Origin: Gammaproteobacteria bacterium
GTDB taxonomy: Bacteria > Pseudomonadota > Gammaproteobacteria > Pseudomonadales > Halieaceae
NCBI GenBank assembly: GCA_024742415.1
Contig: JANSYN010000008.1
Span: forward strand, 112,637-176,636
DNA: 64,000 bases
Reading direction: 5' to 3'
The notes beneath the pieces were generated by a model, which was given only the letters and a program-made list of their open reading frames with translations, was not told the DNA's origin and did no database searches. The translations under genes and the position numbers were made by a program. Of the stretch, positions 56,238-64,000 are shown piece after piece (the first letter of the stretch is position 1; each line of letters begins with the position of its first letter).

Positions 56238-57983
56238 GTGGAGTTGTTATCCGGCGGTGAAATGGTAGCGCGCGCGCTTGAAGATGAAGGTGTTGAGTAT
56301 ATCTTCGGTTACCCTGGCGGCGCGGTCTTGCACATTTATGATGCCCTGTTCAAAGACTGTAAGGTCCCGCACATTCTGGTGCGCCACGAGCAGGCGGCAA
56401 CGCATGCGGCAGACGGCTATGCGCGTGCCACCGGCAAGCCCGGCGTAGTGCTGGTGACTTCTGGCCCAGGCGCTACTAATGCTATCACCGGAATTGCCAC
56501 GGCCTACATGGACTCCATTCCAATGGTGGTGCTTTCAGGCCAGGTGCAAAGCCACCTGATCGGTGAAGACGCGTTTCAGGAGACCGACATGATCGGTATC
56601 TCGCGTCCCATCGTGAAGCACAGTTTTATGGCGCGCCGCACAGAAGAACTGCCTGGCATGATCAAGAAGGCGTTTCACATTGCCTCATCGGGTCGCCCTG
56701 GTCCGGTGGTTATCGATATTCCCAAGGATATTACCCGCCCCGATGCCAAGGTGGAGTACGAGTATCCCAAAGACGTGAAAATGCGTTCCTATTCCCCCGC
56801 ACAGCGAGGCCATACCGGTCAGGTCAAGAAAGCCGCTCGCCTGCTGCTGGCAGCCAAGCGCCCGATCATCTACTCCGGTGGCGGAGTCATCCTGGGGGAG
56901 GGTAGTGAGCTCTTGACTCGCCTGGCGCGTGAATTGAACTACCCGGTGACCAATACACTGATGGGGCTGGGTGCCTATCCCGGCACTGACCGGCAGTTCC
57001 TGGGCATGCTGGGCATGCACGGTTTTTATGAAGCCAACATGGCCATGCATCACAGTGACTGCATTCTTGCGGTGGGGGCGCGCTTCGACGACAGGGTGAC
57101 CAATACCGTTGCCAAGTTTTGCCCCAGCGCGAAAATCATTCACATCGATGTAGACCCTGCTTCCATTTCCAAGACGGTAATGGCCGATGTACCTATCGTG
57201 GGACCGGTACAGTCAGTGTTAACCGAGATGCTGACGCAGGTCGCTGCCCTGCGCGAAAAAGAGCCCAACCTGCCTGACCAGGGCGCGCTGGCGCGTTGGT
57301 GGGAGCAGATAGAAGAGTGGCGAGCAGACCATGGGCTGCTCACCGGGCGACGCTATGCGCAGAGTGACCAGATCATGCCGCAACAGGTCATCCAGAGTTT
57401 GTACCGGGCGACCAAGGGTGACGCCTACGTGACCTCTGATGTCGGCCAGCACCAGATGTTTGCGGCGCAGTACTACCCGTTCGATAAACCACGTCGTTGG
57501 ATCAACTCCGGCGGGCTGGGCACCATGGGCTTTGGTTTGCCTGCGGCAATGGGCGTGAAACTGGCCTTTCCGGACATGGAAGTGGCCTGTGTTACTGGTG
57601 AAGGCAGTATCCAGATGAACATCCAGGAGCTGTCTACCTGCAATCAATACAATACTGCGGTGAAGATAATCAATCTGCGCAATAACTATCTGGGCATGGT
57701 GAAACAGTGGCAAGACATGCAGTACGAAAGCCGCTATGCCATGAGTACCTATGAAGACTCGCTCCCTGACTTTGTGAAACTCACTGAGTCGTTCGGGCAT
57801 GTCGGTATACAAGTGAAAAAGCTGGAAGATCTTGACGATGCGATGGATGAAGCCTTTTCACTGAAAGACCGGTTGGTATTCCTGGACGTTTTCGTCGACC
57901 CAATGGAGCATGTGTATCCCATGCACATTGCACCCAATGGCTCCATGAAAGATATGTGGCTTAGCAAGAACGAGAGGACCTGA
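56238..57983 (+). CDS. ilvI: Acetolactate synthase large subunit
   Basis: 581 residues from GTG 56238, chosen because GGAG lies 7 bases upstream and [19 protein letters not shown] is the family start; the upstream frame adds 54 residues of no similarity. ThDP-binding features: E in [20 protein letters not shown], and the metal motif TGEGSIQMN...[10 protein letters not shown], with GEG in place of the more common GDG. It condenses pyruvate or pyruvate plus 2-oxobutyrate. Length fits IlvI. ilvH follows 1 base later. Confidence 0.96.
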   Translation: MELLSGGEMVARALEDEGVEYIFGYPGGAVLHIYDALFKDCKVPHILVRHEQAATHAADGYARATGKPGVVLVTSGPGATNAITGIATAYMDSIPMVVLSGQVQSHLIGEDAFQETDMIGISRPIVKHSFMARRTEELPGMIKKAFHIASSGRPGPVVIDIPKDITRPDAKVEYEYPKDVKMRSYSPAQRGHTGQVKKAARLLLAAKRPIIYSGGGVILGEGSELLTRLARELNYPVTNTLMGLGAYPGTDRQFLGMLGMHGFYEANMAMHHSDCILAVGARFDDRVTNTVAKFCPSAKIIHIDVDPASISKTVMADVPIVGPVQSVLTEMLTQVAALREKEPNLPDQGALARWWEQIEEWRADHGLLTGRRYAQSDQIMPQQVIQSLYRATKGDAYVTSDVGQHQMFAAQYYPFDKPRRWINSGGLGTMGFGLPAAMGVKLAFPDMEVACVTGEGSIQMNIQELSTCNQYNTAVKIINLRNNYLGMVKQWQDMQYESRYAMSTYEDSLPDFVKLTESFGHVGIQVKKLEDLDDAMDEAFSLKDRLVFLDVFVDPMEHVYPMHIAPNGSMKDMWLSKNERT

Positions 57984-57984
57984 C

Positions 57985-58476
57985 ATGCGACGAATTATTT
58001 CTTTGCTGATGGAAAACGAAGCAGGTGCGCTGTCCCGTGTGGTCGGTTTGTTCTCGCAAAGAGGCTACAACATCGAAACGCTGAATGTAGCGCCCACCGA
58101 TGATCCAACGCTGTCGCGTTTGACGCTCACGACGATTGGCGATGACCTGCGCATAGAGCAAATCACCAAGCAGTTGAACAAGCTGGTGGATGTGGTCAAG
58201 GTAGTAGACCTGACCGAAGGCGCGCACATCGAGCGCGATATGATGCTGATCAAGGTGCGCGCCACCGGCGCTGCACGTGACGAGGTCAAGCGCACGACAG
58301 ACATCTTCCGCGGCCAGATTGTTGATGTGGGCCCCAGCGTCTATACCATTCAGTTGACCGGTACCAGCGACAAGCTCGATTCGTTCGTGGCGGCCATGAG
58401 CGACGCTGATGTACTCGAGGTGGTGCGCTCAGGAGTAGCCGGTATTGCGCGTGGCGAAAAAGTGCTGAGCCTGTAA
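57985..58476 (+). CDS. ilvH: Acetolactate synthase small (regulatory) subunit
   Basis: 163 residues. N-terminal ACT domain (MRRIISLLMENEAGALSRVVGLFSQRGYNIETLNVAPT), which binds valine for feedback inhibition, then the C-terminal ACT-like domain. Standard IlvH length. Forms the holoenzyme with ilvI. Confidence 0.97.
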   Translation: MRRIISLLMENEAGALSRVVGLFSQRGYNIETLNVAPTDDPTLSRLTLTTIGDDLRIEQITKQLNKLVDVVKVVDLTEGAHIERDMMLIKVRATGAARDEVKRTTDIFRGQIVDVGPSVYTIQLTGTSDKLDSFVAAMSDADVLEVVRSGVAGIARGEKVLSL

Positions 58477-58608
58477 GTTCAGGGAGCGGCTCAGTAAGCG
58501 CTGCGTGGCGAACACGCAAACGCGGTGAAGGCCGGAGCCTTTAGCGTCGCGGTAACGCTCGCCCGGTTGCGCTGCGTGATCAGGAGGGCAGAACTGCTCG
58601 AGGAACAT

Positions 58609-58636
58609 AAAAAAAGGGGCCCGTGGCCCCTTTTTT
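58609..58636. terminator. Bidirectional terminator between ilvH and ilvC
   Basis: A-run, GGGGCC, CGT loop, GGCCCC, T-run: a hairpin with A and T tracts on both sides that can end transcription from ilvIH and from ilvC. Confidence 0.95.
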
Positions 58637-58651
58637 CTGCCTTGCCCAGGG

Positions 58652-60124
58652 CTAGACAATGCGCTTCATGGCCGTCATGTGCCCGCGCAGTGTTTTACCC
58701 ACGACTTCCACAGGGTGGCTGCGAATGGCCTCGTTGACGGCAATCAGTTCCTGGTTGTCCACGCCGTTGTCGCTGCCGATGCCCTTGCCAATGACGTCCG
58801 TATCGATCTTGCTCATGAAGTCTGCCAGCAGCGGGCGGCAGGCATGATCAAACAGGTAGCACCCGTACTCGGCGGTATCCGAGATCACTACGTTCATCTC
58901 ATACAGCTTCTTGCGCGCGATGGTGTTGGCGATCAGCGGTGTCTCGTGCAGTGACTCATAGTAGGCTGATTGATCAACAATGCCCGCCTCAACCATGGTC
59001 TCAAAGGCAAGTTCTACACCGGCCTTGATCATCGCAATCATCAGAATGCCGTGGTCATAGTATTCCTGCTCGGTGATTTCCTGGTCGGTGTTCGCTGATT
59101 TTTCGAAATCGGTTTCTGCCGTCGCGGCACGCCAGGACAGCAGGTTGGCATCGTCATTGGCCCAGTCTGCCATCATGGTGGTAGAGAAGTGTCCTGACAT
59201 AATGTCATCCTGGTGCTTCTGGTAGAGCGCGCGCATGATGTCCTTGAGTTCTTCAGCCAGGTAGAAGGCGCGAATCTTGGCGGGATTGGACAGCCGATCC
59301 ATCATGTTGGTGATGCCGCCGTGCTTGAGACCCTCGGTGACGGTCTCCCAGCCGTACTGGATGAGTTTCGAGGCATAGCCGGGTTCGATACCTTTTTCGA
59401 CCATTTTGTCATAGCACAGAATGGAGCCCGTCTGCAGCATGCCGCACAGGATCGTCTGCTCGCCCATGAGGTCAGATTTAACTTCGGCAATCGGTGAGGA
59501 CTCCAGCACGCCCGCGCGGTGGCCGCCGGTTCCCGCTGCCAGTGCCTTGGCAATTTCCAGGCCCTCGCCCCTGGGGTCGTTTTCGCGGTGCACAGCGATC
59601 AGTGTGGGCACCCCAAAACCTCTTTTGTACTCTTCACGCACTTCAGTGCCAGGGCATTTCGGGCACATCATAACGACGGTGAGGTCCTTGCGGATCTGCA
59701 TGCCTTCCTCAACCAGGTTAAAACCGTGCGCGTAGTCCAGGCAGGCACCTTCTTTCATCAGTGGCATGATCGCGTTGACGACCGCGGTGTGTTGTTTGTC
59801 GGGTGTGAGGTTGAGAACAACATCGGCAGTTGGTATCAGCTCTTCATAGGTGCCCACGTTAAAACCGTTCTCCGTGGCGTTCTTCCACGATTGGCGCTTC
59901 TCGGCAATGGCCTCGGCGCGCAATGTGTACGACACATCCAGGCCACTGTCGCGCAGGTTCAAGCCCTGATTGAGGCCCTGGGCGCCACAGCCCACAATGA
60001 CCAGCTTTTTGCCCTTGAGCTTGTCAACGCCGTCTGCAAATTCGCTGCTATCCATAAAACGGCATTTGCCCAGTTCTTCCAGTTGCAGGCGCAGCGGAAG
60101 CGTATTGAAGTAGTTCTGACCCAT
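58652..60124 (-). CDS. ilvC: Ketol-acid reductoisomerase, class II
   Basis: 490 residues, the long class II form of E. coli rather than the 338-residue class I form. NADPH-binding Rossmann motif [13 protein letters not shown] (about 42-54). Duplicated C-terminal knotted domain with metal-binding Asp/Glu ([13 protein letters not shown]). Class II KARIs are typical of enterobacteria and some other gammaproteobacteria. Transcribed towards ilvIH and divergent from ilvY, as in E. coli. Confidence 0.97.
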   Translation of the reverse strand: MGQNYFNTLPLRLQLEELGKCRFMDSSEFADGVDKLKGKKLVIVGCGAQGLNQGLNLRDSGLDVSYTLRAEAIAEKRQSWKNATENGFNVGTYEELIPTADVVLNLTPDKQHTAVVNAIMPLMKEGACLDYAHGFNLVEEGMQIRKDLTVVMMCPKCPGTEVREEYKRGFGVPTLIAVHRENDPRGEGLEIAKALAAGTGGHRAGVLESSPIAEVKSDLMGEQTILCGMLQTGSILCYDKMVEKGIEPGYASKLIQYGWETVTEGLKHGGITNMMDRLSNPAKIRAFYLAEELKDIMRALYQKHQDDIMSGHFSTTMMADWANDDANLLSWRAATAETDFEKSANTDQEITEQEYYDHGILMIAMIKAGVELAFETMVEAGIVDQSAYYESLHETPLIANTIARKKLYEMNVVISDTAEYGCYLFDHACRPLLADFMSKIDTDVIGKGIGSDNGVDNQELIAVNEAIRSHPVEVVGKTLRGHMTAMKRIV

Positions 60125-60163
60125 GGTGACGTCCTCGTGAGTGTGCGTGACAGGCCGGGTAAA

Positions 60164-60232
60164 TTACGCGAATTATCGTCTTGCGTAAAACGCTATATAA
60201 GTAATACTGTGTTGCTACTGACGCAATATAGC
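60164..60232. promoter_or_regulatory. ilvC-ilvY control region with inverted repeats
   Basis: Three inverted repeats overlap: TTACGC-N13-GCGTAA (60164-60188), TTGCGT-N34-ACGCAA (60181-60226) and GCTATA-N29-TATAGC (60192-60232). They fill the 126-base divergent gap where the LysR-type activator IlvY binds in E. coli. AT-rich TATATAAG and TAATACT around 60194-60210 could be -10 boxes. Assignment to IlvY is by position. Confidence 0.55.
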
Positions 60233-60250
60233 ACGTGTTGGACGTTTGCC

Positions 60251-61147
60251 ATGGAAATGCGGTCTCTGAAAACCTTTCTCTGCGTTGCGGATACGCTGAG
60301 CTTCAGCCGCAGTGGTGCACAGTTGCACATGAGTGTGTCTGCGGTGAGCCGGACCATAGCGCGCCTCGAGCAAGAGCTCGGCCAGCCCCTGCTCGAGCGT
60401 GATAACCGCAATGTGCGCCTGACCAGTGCGGGTAGGGAGTTCCGCGAATATGCCCATGCCGCTCTGGCGGATTGGCAGCAGGTTTGCCGACGCCTGGGCC
60501 AGCAGGGCGAGCTTGCCGGTGAGGTCAGCCTATACTGTTCTGTAACCGCCTCTTACAGTGTGTTGTCCCCAGTGCTTGAGACGTTTCGTGCAACTCACCC
60601 CGGGGTTGAGATCATGCTGCATACGGGTGATCAGGCGGACGGGATTGGCAGGGTGCTGGCGGGGCAGGACGACGTCGCCGTGAGTGGCCGCCCGGGACAG
60701 CTTTCGCCGCGGCTGGATTTTCTGCCGCTGCTGGCATCCCCCTTGCTGTTTCTTGCGCCTGTTTCCCAGTGTGCTGTTAGCGATCAGGTGCGTGCCGGTG
60801 GCGCTCGGGCGGAGCATCTGGACTGGAGCCGGCTTCCCCTGATTGTGCCCGAGCGCGGTGTGACCAAGGAGATTCTCGATGCCTGGTTTATCGAGCGCGG
60901 CATCAGGCCGAAGATCTACGCGCAGGTCGCAGGTCATGAGGCCATTGTGGCGATGGTGGGCCTGGGGCTGGGTGTGGGTATTGCGCCACAGATTGTCGTT
61001 GAAACCAGTGGGCTTGCCGGGAAGGTGTCTGCCCTTGCCTTTGAAGAGGGGTTGCCAGCGCTGGAGATCGGCTTGTGCAGCCTGCGGCAACGATTGGCCA
61101 ATCCGTTGGTCAAATCCCTGTGGGAAGTGGCCGAGCAGACCTATTGA
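60251..61147 (+). CDS. ilvY: LysR-family regulator IlvY
   Basis: 298 residues from ATG 60251; the frame is open far upstream only because it is antisense to ilvC. Winged HTH in the first 60 residues (FLCVADTLSFSRSGAQLHMSVSAVSRTIARLEQELG), followed by a LysR substrate domain. Divergent from ilvC, as in E. coli, where IlvY activates ilvC in response to acetolactate. An effector-site change cannot be judged. Confidence 0.93.
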   Translation: MEMRSLKTFLCVADTLSFSRSGAQLHMSVSAVSRTIARLEQELGQPLLERDNRNVRLTSAGREFREYAHAALADWQQVCRRLGQQGELAGEVSLYCSVTASYSVLSPVLETFRATHPGVEIMLHTGDQADGIGRVLAGQDDVAVSGRPGQLSPRLDFLPLLASPLLFLAPVSQCAVSDQVRAGGARAEHLDWSRLPLIVPERGVTKEILDAWFIERGIRPKIYAQVAGHEAIVAMVGLGLGVGIAPQIVVETSGLAGKVSALAFEEGLPALEIGLCSLRQRLANPLVKSLWEVAEQTY

Positions 61148-61195
61148 CCGCGCCTTTGCTAAACTAGTGCGACAATAACCGCTACGAGAAGGCAA

Positions 61196-62050
61196 ATGAC
61201 TGACGAAGCCGAACCTGAATCTGTTGCAGAGACAGGCTCACCGCAGAAAAAAGCAACTGCCAGTGTGCCCCCTGGTCTGGACATGCTGGTAGATGAACTC
61301 GAAGAAGAAGTGTCCGAGAACGGCAAAACCGTGCGCCGGCAGGGTATCTTCCTGCTGCCTAACCTTTTTACCACCGGCGCATTGTTTGCAGGCTTTTACG
61401 CGATCATCGCCGCCATGCGCGGGGATTTTGAAAGTGCAGCGATCGCGATCCTGGTGGCAATGGTTTTTGATGGCCTGGATGGCCGTGTCGCCCGTATCAC
61501 CAATACCTCGAGTAAATTTGGCGCCGAGTATGACAGCCTTGCCGATATGGTCTCTTTCGGCGTGGCGCCGGCGCTGGTGATGTTCAGCTGGTCCCTCGGG
61601 GATTTGGGCAAGTTTGGCTGGAGTGCGGCGTTTATCTATGTCGCATGCGCCGCGTTGCGCCTGGCACGGTTTAACACGCAGATCGAGTCTGCCGACAAAA
61701 ACTACTTCACCGGCCTTGCCAGCCCGGCCGCCGCGGCGATTATCGCCAGTACGGTGTGGGTCTGCCACGACATTGGCTGGATCGGCGCGGCAATCCCCGG
61801 AGAGATAGGCGTGGTAGCGGCGCTGCTTACCGCCGCCATTGGCTTCTCGATGATTGCCAACTTCCGCTACTCGAGTTTCAAAGGTATCGATTTTCGCGGG
61901 CGCGTGCCGTTCGTTGTCATGATTGCAGTGGTCCTGGTGTTTGGCCTGGTAACCGTGGACCCACCCAGCGTCATACTGCTGGCGTCGCTGGCCTATGCGG
62001 CATCCGGCCCCATCCAGCAGGTCATGAACAGGCGCAAGCAGAAGCAGTAA
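61196..62050 (+). CDS. pssA: CDP-diacylglycerol-serine O-phosphatidyltransferase
   Basis: 284 residues. A polar N-terminal extension (about 1-50) precedes about eight membrane helices. The CDP-alcohol phosphotransferase motif is DGLDGRVARITNTSSKFG, then AEYDSLADMVSFGVAP, with all Asp residues present. This is the membrane-bound subclass II PssA that makes phosphatidylserine. 49 bases after ilvY. Confidence 0.95.
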   Translation: MTDEAEPESVAETGSPQKKATASVPPGLDMLVDELEEEVSENGKTVRRQGIFLLPNLFTTGALFAGFYAIIAAMRGDFESAAIAILVAMVFDGLDGRVARITNTSSKFGAEYDSLADMVSFGVAPALVMFSWSLGDLGKFGWSAAFIYVACAALRLARFNTQIESADKNYFTGLASPAAAAIIASTVWVCHDIGWIGAAIPGEIGVVAALLTAAIGFSMIANFRYSSFKGIDFRGRVPFVVMIAVVLVFGLVTVDPPSVILLASLAYAASGPIQQVMNRRKQKQ

Positions 62051-62135
62051 TCCGGGCATTTCCCGGTCTGCAAGGAACCAAACCCGACGGTCCGGTTCTC
62101 ACTAGTGCAGAGCCGCCAAACCGTGAGCGCAACAT

Positions 62136-63119
62136 ATGAGTAAAAAGCCTTTCCGGTATCCTGAGATACCCTCTTCAGAGATCACGCCTGAGTCTGTCTA
62201 CCTGCGTCGCAGGGATTTGATGAAAGCGGCAGGGCTGGCTGCGGTGCCGCTGCTGGCCGCAGGGTCCCGGGCTGTCACTGCGGCGACTACCGGAGGTGCT
62301 CCATTGGAGTTTGCGCCCGCAATTGGTGAAGCAGGGTTTAAGACCACTGAAGATCTGACACCGTTCGATGACATTACCTCATACTGTAATTTTTACGAGT
62401 TTGGCACCGACAAAAAAGATCCCGCGCGGTATGCCCATGAGATGTCCGTTGACCCCTGGTCTGTGGTGGTCGACGGTGAAGTGGGCAAACCGGGCAAGCT
62501 GAACCTTGAAGATGTGCTGTCGGGCTTTGACCTGCAAGAGCGCATCTACCGCTTGCGCTGTGTTGAGGCGTGGTCAATGGTGGTGCCCTGGATAGGCTTT
62601 CCGCTGGCGGACTTACTCGCCCGTTTTGAACCGACCTCCAAGGCCCGCTACGTAGCGTTCGAAACGTTGTACAACCCTAAAGAAATGCGCGGCACACGCT
62701 CCTTCACCACGACCATCGACTGGCCCTACCGCGAAGGCCTGCGCATGGATGAAGCCATGAATCCGTTGACACTTATGACCGTGGGCCTCTATGGCAAGAC
62801 GCTACCGAATCAAAATGGCGCGCCGATTCGCCTGGTTGTGCCGTGGAAGTACGGTTTCAAAAGCATTAAATCAGTTGTGCGTATTCGCCTTACCAGCAAG
62901 CAGCCGCCCACGACCTGGCAGGATCTGGCGCCGCGGGAGTATGGGTTTTACGCCAATGTAAACCCTGACGTTGACCATCCGCGTTGGAGCCAGGCCACCG
63001 AGCGGCGCTTGCCGTCCTCACTGTTCAAGCCCAATCGCATACCCACACGGCTGTTCAATGGCTATGCACCGCAGGTAGCCCATTTGTACAAGGGCATGGA
63101 CCTGGCGCGCTACTACTGA
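62136..63119 (+). CDS. msrP: Periplasmic methionine sulfoxide reductase, molybdenum subunit MsrP
   Basis: 327 residues. Twin-arginine signal with RRRDLMK (24-30) and hydrophobic [14 protein letters not shown]. The molybdopterin-ligand Cys is C142 in [15 protein letters not shown]. Reduces protein-bound methionine sulfoxide in the periplasm. The stop overlaps the msrQ start by one base. Confidence 0.97.
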   Translation: MSKKPFRYPEIPSSEITPESVYLRRRDLMKAAGLAAVPLLAAGSRAVTAATTGGAPLEFAPAIGEAGFKTTEDLTPFDDITSYCNFYEFGTDKKDPARYAHEMSVDPWSVVVDGEVGKPGKLNLEDVLSGFDLQERIYRLRCVEAWSMVVPWIGFPLADLLARFEPTSKARYVAFETLYNPKEMRGTRSFTTTIDWPYREGLRMDEAMNPLTLMTVGLYGKTLPNQNGAPIRLVVPWKYGFKSIKSVVRIRLTSKQPPTTWQDLAPREYGFYANVNPDVDHPRWSQATERRLPSSLFKPNRIPTRLFNGYAPQVAHLYKGMDLARYY

Positions 63120-63715
63120 TGTTCAGAGCATTGCGGTTTGCCGTGTTTACCGCCTGCTTTGTACCTTTTGCCTGGCTGTTCTATGGGGCGAGCGCGGGTA
63201 GCCTTGGGCCTGACCCGGCTGAGACGGTGATGCATGAAACAGGTGAGTGGTCCCTGCGCCTGCTGGCATTGACCCTGCTTGCCTCACCGCTGCGGGCGTG
63301 GACAGGTGCTGCGTGGCCGCTGCAGCTGCGACGTATGTTGGGTTTGTATGCCTTTTTCTACGCATCGCTGCATTTTGTGGCTTTTCTGCAGTTCTACATT
63401 GGGTGGAGCGGCGCGGCCCTGCTGGAAGAGCTGATTGAGCGGCCCTATATCACACTGGGGTTCACCGGGTGGCTGTTGATGCTGCCGCTTGCGGTGACAT
63501 CGACGCGCCGCATGCAACGCAGGTTGCGCGCCAACTGGGCGAAGTTGCACCGGCTGGTCTACCCGGCGGCGGTGCTGGCCTGCCTGCACCTGCTCTGGCA
63601 GGCCCGTTCCGATGTGGGTGAGGCGCTGGTGTACATCACAGTGTTTGTTTTTTTACTTGGCTGGCGTTTACGTCGCCGGGCTGTGCGTCGATCAGGCACG
63701 GGTGCTGCGGCCTGA
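63119..63715 (+). CDS. msrQ: Haem-binding membrane subunit MsrQ
   Basis: 198 residues from ATG 63119, overlapping the msrP stop (TGATG). Five to six membrane helices with haem-ligand His candidates in YASLHFVAFLQFY and KLHRLVYPAAVLACLHLLW. It passes electrons from the quinone pool to MsrP. The last protein gene of the window. Confidence 0.95.
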   Translation: MFRALRFAVFTACFVPFAWLFYGASAGSLGPDPAETVMHETGEWSLRLLALTLLASPLRAWTGAAWPLQLRRMLGLYAFFYASLHFVAFLQFYIGWSGAALLEELIERPYITLGFTGWLLMLPLAVTSTRRMQRRLRANWAKLHRLVYPAAVLACLHLLWQARSDVGEALVYITVFVFLLGWRLRRRAVRRSGTGAAA

Positions 63716-63814
63716 TATGCGCTGTATATACAGTCTTTTGCGGCACTTTTCGGCTGTTATTTGATCGAATCTTCGGGCCTGGCAGAGTCGCGTGAAATAT
63801 TTGTTTAAAAGCCC

Positions 63815-63842
63815 TTGCAGGGCCAAGGCCGATGCGTATAAT
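63815..63842 (+). promoter_or_regulatory. rRNA operon promoter
   Basis: TTGCAG (63815-63820), 16 bases, TATAAT (63837-63842), followed by GCGCTCC, a GC-rich discriminator of the stringent type. An A/T-rich stretch at 63796-63810 is positioned as an UP element. Confidence 0.85.
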
Positions 63843-64000
63843 GCGCTCCTCGGTCAGGCAAGCCCTGGCCGTTTTTTCGTCCCCGAGCGGTACGAAAGCT
63901 GTTTAACAAGTTGATGAAGACAGATGTGTGGGCACTTGTTGGGGTAGTTGTCACAACTATCAGATACAACAAGTGACTCATTGATTCATAAGTTTTATGA
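63843..64000 (+). ncRNA. Leader of an rRNA operon (16S gene lies beyond the window)
   Basis: Begins after the rrn promoter. Contains boxA and the sequence GTGTGGGCACTTGTT, which resembles the enterobacterial rrn leader. CACTTGTTG (63933-63941) pairs with CAACAAGTG (63967-63975), and inside it TAGTTG pairs with CAACTA (63945-63959), making an extended hairpin. The 16S gene itself is not reached. Confidence 0.85.
63898..63908 (+). promoter_or_regulatory. boxA antitermination element
   Basis: GCTGTTTAACA, one base from the E. coli rrn core GCTCTTTAACA. It loads NusB-S10 for rRNA antitermination. Confidence 0.85.

Noticed and set aside
57580..57620. Defective acetolactate synthase because GDG reads GEG
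   Set aside because: Glu can serve the same metal-binding role, the rest of the motif is intact, and I recall the same change in other gammaproteobacterial IlvI proteins.
59519..60250. Long upstream extension of the ilvY frame
   Set aside because: It is antisense to ilvC, and the LysR helix-turn-helix begins right after ATG 60251.

Overview
The window is GC-rich, densely coded bacterial chromosome from a gammaproteobacterium. The evidence is a class II (E. coli-length) ketol-acid reductoisomerase divergent from ilvY, an RpoH-type promoter before clpB, an rrn leader with boxA, and a block from murJ to clpB whose gene content and order closely resemble the type IV pilus region of Pseudomonas. 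A marine, Cellvibrionales/Halieaceae-like organism would fit, but that placement is inference. No transposase, integrase, phage gene, CRISPR array or tRNA was seen.

Region 1 (1-15451). The tail of a type II secretion operon (end of gspE, then gspF, gspG, gspH) stops abruptly at gspH. It meets a surface-glycan-type island end to end: five glycosyltransferases (one a GT2-GT4 fusion, three from one paralogous family), two PAPS-type sulfotransferases, an AmpG-like MFS permease, a SAM methyltransferase and two phytanoyl-CoA-dioxygenase-like oxygenases. This is the most accessory part of the window. Its product is unknown.

Region 2 (15539-26691). Housekeeping genes: an alkyltransferase-like DNA repair protein, fxsA, groES-groEL under a sigma-70 promoter overlapped by a perfect CIRCE operator, a PuuD-N-domain-like membrane protein, a coiled-coil membrane protein, class I fumarase, exonuclease I (sbcB), pyrB, an ADP-ribose pyrophosphatase and murJ.

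Region 3 (26809-54507). ribF-ileS-lspA-fkpB-ispH runs into a first minor-pilin operon (fimT-pilV-pilW-pilX-pilE, no pilY1). Then come pilR and pilS on the minus strand, nadE, bamD, rluD, pgeF and clpB. After clpB there is a second, complete minor-pilin operon (fimT/U-pilV-pilW-pilX-pilY1-pilE) plus a small exported protein. Two divergent minor-pilin sets around one pilSR pair suggest two different pilus-tip complexes, or replacement of one set by the other.

Region 4 (54747-64000). Two tandem DUF4124 proteins, the branched-chain amino acid genes ilvI-ilvH with ilvC convergent and ilvY divergent from ilvC, then pssA and the methionine-sulfoxide reductase pair msrP-msrQ. The window ends in the promoter and leader of an rRNA operon; the 16S gene lies just outside.
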